Of a DNA stretch of 64,000 nucleotides, positions 41,514-51,961 are shown one piece after another. Each line of letters begins with the position of its first letter. Within the stretch, counting starts at the first letter, position 1. Location of the stretch: assembly GCA_003248315.1 (NCBI GenBank), contig QKWM01000002.1, forward strand, positions 245,333-309,332. The letters run 5' to 3'. The translations under genes were made by a program, and so were the position numbers. The notes beneath the pieces were generated by a model that ran no database searches, was not told the origin of the DNA, and saw only the letters and a list, made by a program, of their open reading frames with translations. The stretch is from Streptomyces sp. SW4. GTDB taxonomy: Bacteria; Actinomycetota; Actinomycetes; Streptomycetales; Streptomycetaceae.

Positions 41514-42239
41514 TTACGGGGCCGTGCCGCCCCGGTCCTTGCCCGAGGCTCCCGCCGCCCGCAGGGCGTCGGTCGCCTGGTACGGCTGGGCCCCGCCCGC
41601 CTCGCGGGGCCGGGAGGCGGGAACGGAGGTGCGGCTGCCGGCCGCGACGACGTCACCGAGCACGGAGGCGGTGGCCAGCCGGGGCAGCAGCAGCTGCCAG
41701 AACCTGGTGATCATGCGGTCCGACAGCCATCGCGGGTCCTGCATGCCGAGCACCTCGAAGCCCGTGGTCGCCGCCACCACGGAGGCGGCCACCGCTTCGG
41801 GGCTGACCGCGTTGAGGACGCCCTCGCCGTCGGCGCGCTTCAGGGTCGCCTCGACCCACTGGTGCCACTGGTGGTGCAGGTCCCGGCTGCCCTCGCGGAC
41901 CTGGTTGCGGCTCAGCTCGAAGCCGGCGCGCAGCACCACGTCGTCGGTGAGCCGGCGGGCCAGGTCGTGCGAGGTGTTCACGAGCAGCTGGAGGGCGTTG
42001 GCGGTGGTGCCCTCGTGGACGCTGATGATGTGGTCCAGCCGTTCCGCCGCGGCGTCCTCCACCGAGTCGGCCAGAGCGGCCTTGCTCGCGAAGTGGAAGT
42101 GGAGCGCTCCGTTGCTCACTCCGGCCAGCGAGCTGATCGCACTGAGCGAGGCCACGCTGAAGCCGTCACGGTCGAAGACCGTGGCGGCCGACTTGATCAG
42201 CGCCTGGCGGGTACGCAGCGCTCGTTCCTGTTTGACCAT
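41514..42239 (-). CDS. TetR regulator of the autoregulator-receptor family (BarB-like paralogue)
   Basis: Intact 241-residue protein. The N-terminal helix-turn-helix (KQERALRTRQALIKSAATVF … GVSNGALHFHFASKAALADSV) matches the Streptomyces gamma-butyrolactone receptor branch of TetR. A tryptophan sits in the ligand-domain helix (HHQWHQWVEATL). Two related receptors in one cluster, a true receptor (45.7 kb) and a second homologue beside the exporter, is the known streptogramin pattern (BarA/BarB; SpbR/PapR5). It lies 13 bp after the carboxylase beta stop with a GGAGCACC ribosome site, so it is probably cotranscribed with it from the promoter carrying the ARE at 43893. The Arg/Pro/Ala-rich C-terminal 35 residues are longer than usual. 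Confidence 0.87.
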   Translation of the reverse strand: MVKQERALRTRQALIKSAATVFDRDGFSVASLSAISSLAGVSNGALHFHFASKAALADSVEDAAAERLDHIISVHEGTTANALQLLVNTSHDLARRLTDDVVLRAGFELSRNQVREGSRDLHHQWHQWVEATLKRADGEGVLNAVSPEAVAASVVAATTGFEVLGMQDPRWLSDRMITRFWQLLLPRLATASVLGDVVAAGSRTSVPASRPREAGGAQPYQATDALRAAGASGKDRGGTAP

Positions 42240-42252
42240 TCAGGGTGCTCCG

Positions 42253-43845
<1,593 letters not shown>

Positions 43846-43892
43846 GATGCCTCCCTCCCTCATGGGCGCGGCCGAAGACGGAGACTCAGAAT

Positions 43893-43917
43893 AACAAACC
43901 GCCTGCGCGGTTTATAA
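43893..43917 (-). promoter_or_regulatory. Candidate autoregulator-receptor box (ARE) before the carboxylase–regulator–exporter operon
   Basis: Perfect inverted repeat AAACCGC / CTGC / GCGGTTT within an AT-rich island, 48–72 bp before the GTG of the beta subunit. It overlaps the probable promoter (TATTCT-like box nearby), as expected of a repressor site. Confidence 0.78.
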
Positions 43918-43992
43918 GAGGTATACGTGGGCCGCGCACATGAATCAGCCATGGAAAAGTGCCTGCCGGCCGGTGCCGGCGCTCGAGGGTCC

Positions 43993-44202
43993 TTACCGCC
44001 AGCTGTACGGGGAGCGATAGGCCGCGGCGGACCGCTCCGGCCGCCGCCACGACGGGACGTCGGGCGTCCCCTCCGTGTGCTCCGCCGCACCCCGTCCGGC
44101 CAGCACGGAGCACAGCACGACCGCCAGCGCGGCCAGCTCGGTCTCGCCTGCCCGCCCGCGCTCGATGCGCAACGCGAGCCCCGAGGCGTCCGGTTCGCCC
44201 AT
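43993..44202 (-). CDS. Acyl-CoA carboxylase epsilon subunit
   Basis: 69-residue protein. The helix LRIERGRAGETELAALAVVL and the C-terminal pattern W-R-x-P-x-R … YRSPYSWR are typical of actinobacterial carboxylase epsilon subunits, which bind and stimulate the beta subunit. The ATG at 44202 follows GAGAGGAGCGGAC. It precedes the beta gene on the same strand, with the 147-bp ARE-bearing promoter region between them. The order epsilon then beta is less common than beta then epsilon. Confidence 0.78.
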   Translation of the reverse strand: MGEPDASGLALRIERGRAGETELAALAVVLCSVLAGRGAAEHTEGTPDVPSWRRPERSAAAYRSPYSWR

Positions 44203-44285
44203 GTCCGCTCCTCTCGACCCCGGCCACCGTGCGGCATCGCGCTACAGAAAGACCTCAGCCCCGCTCGAGCGGGACGTGGAAAGCG

Positions 44286-44318
44286 CCGAGCTCCGCGGCC
44301 GGCGGCCGCGGAGCTCGG
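44286..44318 (-). terminator. Hairpin after the P450 gene
   Basis: Perfect 15-bp stem (CCGAGCTCCGCGGCC with GGCCGCGGAGCTCGG) and a GGC loop, 29 bp after the P450 stop and before the epsilon-subunit gene. Likely terminator of the receptor–P450 unit. Confidence 0.72.
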
Positions 44319-44346
44319 AAGGTGGTCGCGCCCTGGAGGGACGCCG

Positions 44347-45583
44347 TCAGGCGGTGGCCGGGTGCAGCCACACGGGAACCGACCGGTATCCGTTCATCAG
44401 GAACGTCGGCATGGGCTCCAGCTCCTCGGGGCGGCAGGCCAGCCGCACGTCCGGGAAGCGTCCGAAGAAGGCCGACAGGGCCTCCGTCGCCTCGACCCGC
44501 GCCAGCGGGACGCCCATGCACCGGTGCACGCCGTGCCCGAACCCGAGGGTGTCGCGTCCGGTGCGCAGCACGTCGAACTCCGCGGCGTTCTCCCCGTACC
44601 GCTCCGGGTCGAGGCCGCCGGCCGCGAAGTTGACCAGGATGGGGTCGCCCTGCCTGATGTGCACCCCGTCCAGGTCGATGTCCTCCACGGCGAACCGCAT
44701 CGGCGAGTAGGCGCCGGGGTGTGCACCCGCATGGTCTCGGCGGCGGCGTCCGCCCAGTCGGCGCGGCCGGCGCGGATGTGCTCCAGCTGCTCGGGGTGGC
44801 TGAGCAGGGCGCCGATAGCGTTGGCGATCAGCGTGGCGGTGGTGTCCTGGCCGCCGGCGATCATCAGGTAGAGGGTGCCCAGGAGTTCGTGCTCGCTGAG
44901 CCGGTCGCCCTGGTCACGGGCCTCGATGAGGGAGCTGGTGAGGTCGTCGCCGGGCCGGGCCCGCTTCTCCGCCACGATGGCGGCCAGCAGCCCGAAGGCC
45001 TTCCGGCGTGCGGCCTCCATCTCCTCGGCGCCCACCGAGGGGCTGAAGACGGTGTGCAGCGCCGCGCACAGCTCGTCGGTGGCGGCGCCCTGCGCGACGC
45101 CGAAGAGCTCGCAGATGACCCGCATGGGCAGCAGCTCGGCGAAGAGCCGGCGCACATCGACGGGTTCTCCGGCCGCCGCGGCGGTGTCCAGGTCGTCCAG
45201 GAGCTCGGTGACGATCTCCTTCACGCGGGGCGCAGCCCCTCCGAACGCCGGGCGGTGAAGGCTCCCGCGACCAGGCGCCGCAGGCGGGTGTGCTCCTCGC
45301 CGTAGGCGAAGAGCATGTTCTCGTTGGCCACCCACGGATACAGGGGCCAGGCCTCGGTGATCCGGCCCTCGATGAAGTCCGGCCAGTGCTGGCGTGCGTT
45401 CTTCGACACGCGCGGGTCGGTCAGCAGTCGCTCCACGTACTCCTGCCGGACGACCGCCCATGCCGTGACGCCGCCGGGCAGTTCGACCTCCACCGCCGGT
45501 CCCCGGGTCCGCAGCATGGCGGCCTCACCGGCGAGATCGCTGCCCGTGACGTCCAGGGCATAGGGACAAGTCGTCAGTTCCAT
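44347..45583 (-). CDS. Cytochrome P450 beside the receptor gene, probable butenolide-signal oxidase
   Basis: About 412 residues after two restored bases (near 45235 and 44715). I-helix [17 protein letters not shown], heme loop [15 protein letters not shown], with [14 protein letters not shown] at the N-terminus. It is a class I soluble P450 and needs a ferredoxin not encoded here. Next to it are an autoregulator receptor and, divergently, an acyl-CoA oxidase. This trio recalls the avenolide locus of S. avermitilis (aco, cyp17, avaR genes), so I infer oxidation of a butenolide signal precursor. The alternative is tailoring of a streptogramin component. The ATG at 45583 follows a purine-rich GGGGGTACGACG. 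The gap to the receptor gene is 131 bp. Confidence 0.82.
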
Positions 45584-45714
45584 CGTCGTACCCCCTGTGT
45601 GATGGTTGCGTGTCGCACCGCGTACGCGTGCGTGGTGAGCCGTGTCGGAGCTCGGGCGCGTACGACGGGTGCGACCCCGTGGGGAGACGGCGACGGACCG
45701 CCGCGTTCGGCGGG

Positions 45715-46394
45715 TCAGTCCACGGCCAGGGGCTCGGCCTTCCGGTCGGCCCCACGGCCTCCTCGTACACGCGCTTGCTCCGCTCCGGCGAGAAGTCGAG
45801 CTGGACGAGCACGGCGGGAACCGCGATGCCCGCCATGAGATGGCGCTGCAGGTCCGCCACGCGCTCGACGAGGTCGGCGCGGCCCGTCATGAGTTTGGAC
45901 AGGATCTGCACCCCGGTGAAGGCGCCGACGAACATCTGGGCCGCGGCGACCACGTCGACGCCGGGCAGCAGTTCCCCGTTGTCCCGGGCCTCGGTGAGGA
46001 TCTTGGTGTTGTGCTCGATCCACCCCGCCATCGGCACCTGCCGGTCCAGGCCGTCGTGCGGCGACCCCTGTTCCACGGTCAGCCGTACGCTGCCCCGGAC
46101 CAAGGGGTCACCGGAGGCGAGCATGTGGGCGAGCAGCAGCGCTTCGTCCAGCCCCTGCTGAAGGGCCAGGTTCCGCTGCGGCACGGTCGGCAGCCAGGTC
46201 AGCTGCTGGGCCAGAACCGCCTGGGCCAGCTCCTCCTTGGACGCGAAGTGGAAGTAGAGAGCGCCCTTGGTCACCTTGGCTCTCTGCAGGATCGCGGAGA
46301 TGGTCGCCGCCTCGTATCCGACCTCGTCGAACACTTCGCCCGCTGCCGTCAGGATGGCCTTCCGAGTCCTGACCGCCCGCTCCTGCTGCGCCAT
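45715..46394 (-). CDS. Autoregulator (butyrolactone/butenolide) receptor, TetR family
   Basis: 226 residues after one restored base near 45755, which gives the end RKAEPLAVD. The helix-turn-helix ([20 protein letters not shown] … [20 protein letters not shown]) and ligand domain ([13 protein letters not shown] with the conserved Trp; [19 protein letters not shown]) are typical of ScbR/BarA/AvaR1-type receptors. Such proteins repress target promoters until they bind the signal. The ATG at 46394 follows GGAGGTGTTCG. Candidate operators lie in its own promoter (46428), mid-gap (46545) and at the oxidase promoter (46691). It probably controls the SARP at 29.3 kb and the carboxylase–TetR–MFS operon through related boxes. 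Confidence 0.92.
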
Positions 46395-46427
46395 CGAACA
46401 CCTCCACCGCTCCTGCCGCGTCCCGAA

Positions 46428-46453
46428 AGAAACCGGCAGGTATGTATCTTACC
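46428..46453. promoter_or_regulatory. Candidate receptor box at the receptor gene promoter
   Basis: Begins AGAAACCGG and ends GTATCTTACC. It aligns almost base for base with the box at 46691. It lies 34–59 bp before the receptor ATG, suited to autorepression. Confidence 0.7.
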
Positions 46454-46544
46454 AGTACGCCTGGCGGAGAATCACGCCGATGTCGGCGCCGACACGCACC
46501 ATGCGACACACCCCCTGGACGTGGCCCGAACCGGATGCCTCGAG

Positions 46545-46571
46545 AATAAAACCTGCTAACCGGTTTTTCAA
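46545..46571. promoter_or_regulatory. Candidate receptor box in the receptor–oxidase gap
   Basis: Half-sites AAAACC (46548–46553) and GGTTTT (46562–46567) around TGCTAACC, in an AT-rich patch. This is the classical AAACC…GGTTT element of Streptomyces autoregulator receptors. Confidence 0.7.
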
Positions 46572-46690
46572 CGGGCCGCCCGGTCCTGGCATATGAAGCG
46601 GAATGCCCCTTCTCAACTGCCTCTTCTCCCCACACGTGACACCATGAGAGTGACCCACGTCACTTTCGGGTGTGCCGAAGCACCTTGAAA

Positions 46691-46718
46691 AGAAAACCGG
46701 TGGGTTCGTATCTTTACC
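46691..46718. promoter_or_regulatory. Candidate receptor box at the acyl-CoA oxidase promoter
   Basis: Begins AGAAAACCGG and ends GTATCTTTACC, 45–72 bp before the oxidase ATG. It pairs with the similar box at 46428. Confidence 0.7.
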
Positions 46719-46762
46719 GCCGTGTGCTTCCCACTGTCGTTCGACGACCACGCGGAGAGAGC

Positions 46763-48693
46763 ATGACCGTACTGACCATCACCCAGGCATCTCCGGTCGA
46801 CGCCGTCCCGGACCGCCGCGAGCCCCCTCACTGGGCGGCTTCCCGGGGTCGAGGACCTCGTCCCGGCACTGACCCAGCCGTCGCACACCGTCGCGGACCT
46901 GGTCCGGCTCCTCTTCGACGGCGCCGACCAGGACCGCGTCCACGGCCCCTGGCGCGAGCTCATCTCCGACGAATCGTTTCGTCATAGAGACGGGCTGTCG
47001 CCGGCCGAACAGGCCGCGCTCGCCTACGAGCGGCTGCGCGCGGTGAACGACAGGCTCGGTCGCGCCGAGGATCTGGCGCGCGACCCGCAGCTCCTGGCGG
47101 GGCTGCACGAGTGGGCGGCGATCGTGCACGGCGGCGGGGGCCTGTGCACGCTCGCGAGCATCCACTACAACCTGTTCCTCGGCAGTCTGCTGGACCACGA
47201 GGGCCGCTCGGCACGGGATCTCACGGAGTTCACGACACTGCAACGCACCGGTACGTTCCTGTGCACCGAACTCGCCCACGGCAACGACGCCTGCGCCCTG
47301 CAGACGACCGCCGAGTTCGACAGGAACACCGGCGGGTTCGTCCTGCACACGCCCCACCCCGGGCCCAGAAGTTCATGCCGAACACCAGCCTCACCGGCGG
47401 CCCGAAGAGCGCCGTGGTGGCCGCCCGCCTCCTGGTGGACGGCGAGGACCAGGGAGTCTTCCTCTTCCTGACCCCCCTCAGCGACGCCCAGGGCACCCTC
47501 CCGGGCATCCGGGTCCGCCGTCTGCCCTACCGGGCCGGCGCCCGGTGGACCACTGCCTCACCGCCTTCGACCGCGTCCCCCTCCCCCGCAGCGCCCTGCT
47601 GGAGGCGGAGCACGGACAGCTCACGGACGACGGCGAGTTCAGCAGCAGCCTGGGCAACCGGCGCAAGCGGTTCCTGCTGTCCATCGGCCGGGTCACCACC
47701 GGCAAGCTCTGCATGAGCGCGGCCGCCGTCGGCGCCTCGCGCGCCGCCCTGGCCATCGCCGTGCGCTACGCCCAGCACCGCCGCATCAGCGGCCCCCGGG
47801 CCGGGGAGCAGGTGCCCCTCCACGCCCACCGCACCCACCACAGCAGGCTCCTGCACGGACTGGCCACGGCCTACGCCATGACCTTCCTGCACCGCTCGGT
47901 GACCGCCCGCTGGGCCGGCCACGCCCCGAGGAACGCGCCGAGGTGGAACGCCTGGTGGCGATCGCCAAGGGCTGGATCACCTGGCAGGCCCGCGCCCTCA
48001 CCATCGAGGCCCGCGAGCGGTGCGGAGCCCACGGCCTGTTCTCCGTCAACGGCCTGGCCGACTTCCCCAGTACACCGAGGGGACCATCACCGCCGAGGGC
48101 GACAACCTCGTCATCTGGGTGAAGGCCGCCTCCGAGATGCTCTTCGGCCACTGCGGCGACCGACCCGCCGCCGCGACCGGGGGCGCGAGTTGACCGACAC
48201 CGCCTTCCTGCGCGAACTGCTCGGGCACGCCGAGTCGCTGTGGCAGGCCCGGGCCCGCAAGGAGCTGCGCAACGGCCCCGCGGGCGATCCGCTCGGCCGG
48301 TGGAACGCCGCCTCCTCGTCCGCGCTGCGGATGGTCGAGGCACACGCCCGTCTCCAGGCCGCCGACGCCTTCCTGGAGGCGGTCGACCGGGCGACGGACC
48401 CCTCGGCCCGCGCGCTGCTGGACCAGCTGTGCCGGCTCTTCCTCCTGGCGCACCTCGGCGAGTACAGCGGGGACCTGCTCGCCGCAGGCCATCTGACGAT
48501 CCCTCAGGTGCAGGGTCTGCCCGGCGTGCTGGAGGAGACCGTCGAGGCCCTGGCGCCGCAGATGACGACTCTCGTCGACGCCTTCGACCTGCCGGCCGAG
48601 TTCCTGGCCTCCATACCGCTGGCCGGGGCCGCGCACCTCGACGAGTTCGACCGTCTGATCCCCGAGAGCGACGAGGAGGCCGTCACCGTCTGA
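46763..48693 (+). CDS. Acyl-CoA oxidase, probable butenolide autoregulator biosynthesis (Aco-like)
   Basis: About 645 residues after seven restored bases, one of the most indel-rich genes here. Acyl-CoA dehydrogenase/oxidase fold: DLTEFTTLQRTGTFLCTELAHGND (FAD/substrate region), TPHPGAQKFMPNTSL-type sequence with gap repair near 47370, RKRFLLSIGRVTTGKLCMSAAAVGAS, RISGPRAGEQVPL, then a C-terminal domain with ITAEGDNLVIWVKAA-like sequence and a final helical part. The length fits two-domain acyl-CoA oxidases rather than ~380-residue dehydrogenases. The ATG at 46763 follows GCGGAGAGAGC. It is divergent from the receptor gene across 368 bp with three candidate receptor boxes. By analogy with Aco of avenolide synthesis I infer it makes a butenolide precursor; general fatty-acid oxidation is the alternative. 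No AfsA-type synthase was found. Confidence 0.82.
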
Positions 48694-48929
48694 CCGGCCC
48701 GGCCGGCCCCAAGGCCGGCCACCGCACCACGCGGGCCGCCGTCCTCCGGGCCGGCGGCCCGCCCGCGTCGCGCCCCCGCGCCACTCCCCGCGCGCCTGCC
48801 GCGGCCGCCCGCCCGCGCCCCACTCCGGTGTCGCCGCACACCCTGCCCCCGTCCCCCGCCCTCACGCCTGCTGCCGGCCGCCCGGCCGCTTCCGGTCTCC
48901 CCCGGCCCTCAGGCCGCCCGGAGCCGGGT
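48694..48929. terminator. Convergent gap at the cluster/replicon boundary
   Basis: 236 bp between the convergent acyl-CoA oxidase and DUF6009 genes. At 48701–48720 it contains GGCCGGCC, CCAA, GGCCGGCC, a simple hairpin just after the oxidase stop. The rest is C-rich with no other recognisable element. It marks the border between biosynthetic and replicon genes. Confidence 0.55.
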
Positions 48930-49331
48930 TCACAGCGGCAGCGTGTCGCCCAGCTCCCCCACCGCCGGCGACAGAGGGCCGCCCTCGGAGCGTTCGGTCT
49001 TGCGTCCCTTGCGGCCCGGCGCCAGCGTCCGCGGGTCGACCGCCTCCGCGGGCGCACCGGTGGCGTACAGGCCCTCGGGGTCGGTGTCGCGGTCGTGCGG
49101 CAGCAGCCAGAAGACCCGGCGGCGGAAGGTGCCCGACGAACGGGACGGCTTGGCCTGCGGTCCGAGCAGCGCGTAGCCGACCATCCGCCCGTCACGGTGG
49201 TAGGCGGGCCTGCCACGCCGGGTCGGCAGCCGGTCCAGGCTCTGGCGGACGTAGTCGAGCGCGGCTATGTCCTCCAGCCAGACGAGCTCGGCCTCGTGGA
49301 AGATCTCGTCCTCTGCGATGAGGGCGCTCAT
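48930..49331 (-). CDS. DUF6009-family protein coupled to the plasmid helicase gene
   Basis: Intact 133-residue protein of unknown function. Features: an acidic N-terminus (MSALIAEDEIFHEAELVWLE), the conserved core TRRGRPAYHRDGRMVGYALLG and FRRRVFWLLPHDRDTDPEGLY, and a basic tail (APGRKGRKTER). It resembles the DUF6009 family that I recall from Streptomyces plasmids. No catalytic motif is evident. The ATG overlaps the stop of the primase-helicase gene (ATGA), so expression is probably coupled and a role in replication is likely. Confidence 0.72.
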   Translation of the reverse strand: MSALIAEDEIFHEAELVWLEDIAALDYVRQSLDRLPTRRGRPAYHRDGRMVGYALLGPQAKPSRSSGTFRRRVFWLLPHDRDTDPEGLYATGAPAEAVDPRTLAPGRKGRKTERSEGGPLSPAVGELGDTLPL

Positions 49332-50863
49332 GCTGTCTCCTCGTCGGCGACCAGTCCGATACCCGGGTAGTACTTCCGCTGGTTGGACAGGATCATCTCC
49401 TTGGGCGAGGCCAGTCCCACCACCTCACGGACCCGCGCCGCGAAGGCCCGGGACGAGACCGCCGGGGCCCCCTCATTCTGACACCAGGTCTTGTAGGCGG
49501 CGTAGAGCTGCGCCTGTTCCGCCCGCAGGGACGGCTCGAGCCGGCACGATTCGCTCAGGAACCGGCCGGTGTGGTCCTCGGTCTCGGCGTACGCGGTCGT
49601 GGCGATCCGCACCCGCTCGGGCCCGGCGAGATCCTTCTCCCCCGCCAGATAGCGGCGGGCGCCCACGATCAGCCAGTTGAGGATGCCCGGCCCCTCCTCG
49701 GTGACGAGGATGTCCGCCAGGTTGTCGATCTTCTGCTCGTCGGACACCACCCGCTCGAACGGGATGAGCCGCATCCGGCGCCAGAACGCGAAGCCGCCCG
49801 TGCCGACCTCGGGCCGGTGGTTGCCCAGCAGCCACAGTTTGTGGGTCGGCGCGAAGCTGAAGAAGTCCTGCCGCATCCGACGGGCCTTGATGCGGTCGCC
49901 GCCGGTCAGCAGCTTCACCCGGGCCTCGTCGAACCGGTCGCCCGGCTTGACCTCGCTGCACACGATGACGCGCCGGCCGTGCAGTTCGGCGAGATCGGTC
50001 GGATGCCCCTCGTACGGCCGTGCCATCAGGAAGCCGGGCGGCGCCGCGTCGGCGTAGTCGCCCAGGAGCTTCATCAGCACGTCGAGCAGGACGGACTTGC
50101 CGTTCTTGCCGGAGCCGAACAGGAACGGCATCACCTGTCCGCCGACGTCCCCGGTGATGGAGTAGCCGAGCAGCAGATGCAGGAAGTCGATCATCTCCGC
50201 GCCCTCGGGACCGTCGCCGAAGGTGTCGGTGAGGAACCGGTGCCAGCGCGGGGTCGGCATCGGCTCCGGGGCCGCGGTGGTGGACCGGGAGTGGAAGTCC
50301 TTGTCCGGCTCGGGCGTGCGGATCGCCCCGGTGCGCAGGTCGACGATGCCGCCCGGCGTGCACAGCGCGTACGGGTCGGCGTCCAGCAGCGCCGCGTTGA
50401 GCACCATGCCGGGCGCCGACCTCGCCTGGGTGAGCATCGCGTTCATGCCGCTGGTGCTCAGCGCCCGACGCCGGTGCTGCTGCAACGCCGACGTGGTGAA
50501 GTGGCCGCGCGGGTCGGTGGTCGCCAGGGACTCGGCCAGGTCGCCGGCCGCCCACATCACGGTGTCGTCCTCGTCGATCAGCCAGCGGGTGCTGTCCCAC
50601 CGGAACCAGCCGAGCCCGGGAACGTGCCGGTAGTCGCCGGCGTACAGCTTGACGAACAGCTTGGCGTTGCCGCGGTCGCTGAGGGTGTCGGGCAGCAGCC
50701 CGTCGGCGGTGGCCTGGCCCGGCGCGGCCGGGGCCCGGTCCGCCGTCCGGGGGTCCCGCCCGTCCGCCCCGTTCGGCCAGGGCGGCTGCTCGGGCTGGGT
50801 GAGCAGGATCTGCGCGGCGATCGCCTGCGGGTCGAAGAGAGTGTCGTCGTCCCCTGGCGTCAT
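49328..50863 (-). CDS. D5/P4-type primase-helicase (SF3) of the replicon
   Basis: Intact 511-residue protein. The N-terminal region has the D5 domain (GNAKLFVKLYAGDYRHVPGL, RWDSTRWLIDED), followed by a superfamily 3 helicase core with Walker A FLFGSGKNGKSVLLD and the downstream motifs GRRVIVCSEVKPGDRFDE and KLWLLGNHRPEV. The C-terminal region contains the poxvirus D5-like winged helix. Such helicases start replication of plasmids and phages together with a prim-pol. The ATG at 50863 overlaps the stop of the upstream prim-pol (ATGA), and its own stop overlaps the next gene. The candidate origin lies just upstream of the operon. Confidence 0.88.
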   Translation of the reverse strand: MTPGDDDTLFDPQAIAAQILLTQPEQPPWPNGADGRDPRTADRAPAAPGQATADGLLPDTLSDRGNAKLFVKLYAGDYRHVPGLGWFRWDSTRWLIDEDDTVMWAAGDLAESLATTDPRGHFTTSALQQHRRRALSTSGMNAMLTQARSAPGMVLNAALLDADPYALCTPGGIVDLRTGAIRTPEPDKDFHSRSTTAAPEPMPTPRWHRFLTDTFGDGPEGAEMIDFLHLLLGYSITGDVGGQVMPFLFGSGKNGKSVLLDVLMKLLGDYADAAPPGFLMARPYEGHPTDLAELHGRRVIVCSEVKPGDRFDEARVKLLTGGDRIKARRMRQDFFSFAPTHKLWLLGNHRPEVGTGGFAFWRRMRLIPFERVVSDEQKIDNLADILVTEEGPGILNWLIVGARRYLAGEKDLAGPERVRIATTAYAETEDHTGRFLSESCRLEPSLRAEQAQLYAAYKTWCQNEGAPAVSSRAFAARVREVVGLASPKEMILSNQRKYYPGIGLVADEETA

Positions 50864-51961
50864 GCACGGCCTCCTAGGTGCAGAGGGCGCCGCACGCCCG
50901 CGTTCAGACCGCTGCGGATGATGGCCGCGTAGCGCCTGCGCTGCCCCGGGCGGGCCAGCTCGGCCGTCTCCCGCAGCAGACGCTCCGCCTCTCCCGCCTC
51001 CAGCCGTCCGGCGGCCACCAGACCCCCGGCGGTGTACGCGGCGCGGTTCAGCTTCTCGGAGAAGGCCGCGCCCTCGGGCACGGCCGCGCAGGCGGCCACC
51101 TCGGCGAGTAACGGACCCAGCAGGCGGCTGGTGCCGTCGCGGCCGCCACCGGCCGCCAGAACGGCCTGACGGGCCCGTGGCGGCACCGGCCGGGGCGCCG
51201 GGACGTGCGCGGGCGGCAGATGCCCGGTGCGCTCCAGTTCGCGGGCGAGCCAGGCGGGCAGCAGCGCGGGCTCCCGTACGGCGCCCACGGGTTCGTACGT
51301 CCCGGCCTCGGTGACGGTGCCGGGCGCGACGATGTACCCGCCGTGCGCCCGTACGTCGACCTGCCAGGCCAGCGCCCGCCCGCCGGAGCCGGTGGAGCAC
51401 TGCCAGCGATGGCCCCGATGGGCCCGGTACCACACGTGGAGGCCTCCCGAGGGCGTGCGGACCCGCAGGGTGGTGTCGTCGTCCGCCGGGCTCGCGCAGC
51501 CCCGCAGGGCGGCCAGGACGCCGATCGTGTGGAAGCCGTTGGCCAGACCGGTCAGGTCGACGCTCGCGTCGATCCGGACACCGGGCAACAGCCGGTCCCG
51601 CTGCGGCAGATGGCGTTCGTGCGCGTCGATGTCGAGCACCACCAGACCGGCGGGTCCGCAGGCGATGCCGACGCCCAGGTCGGGGCGGCGCCCCACCACT
51701 GCTCGATACGGGCGTAGTCCAGGGTGGCGGCGTGGAAGCCGTGGCACCAGCGACCGGCCGCAGGGCAGCCGCATCCCCGGTGCGTGTGTCCCGGCGCCCG
51801 GCAGGCGTCGCAGTTGCCCGCCGGGGTCTTGCGCCCCGGAGCGAGCGGATGCACCGGCCAGCCCCGGCCGGCACACCACCGAGCGATGGCCAGCGACCGT
51901 CCCCGGGAACCCGCCGCGGCGCGCAGCTATGAGAGTCCCGCAGCTCAGAGGCCATCCGCAC
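50860..51961 (-). CDS. Bifunctional primase-polymerase (prim-pol)
   Basis: About 367 residues after two restored bases (near 51925 and 51690). N-terminal prim-pol domain: RGWPVHPLAPGRKTP, then DLGVGIACGPAGLVVLDIDAH with the metal-binding DxD, then RTPSGGLHVWYRA and WQVDVRAHGGYIVAPG. The C-terminal part is a helical domain (LLRETAELARPGQRRRYAAIIRSGL). It would prime and extend DNA at the origin. The start is uncertain because the first repair lies within 15 codons; GTG 51961 or ATG 51955 are candidates. It is the first gene of the operon and faces away from the iteron region. Confidence 0.82.

Noticed and set aside
48694..48929. Insertion site or mobile-element scar at the cluster/replicon border
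   Set aside because: I found no transposase remnants, direct repeats or attachment-like sequence; only a simple hairpin.
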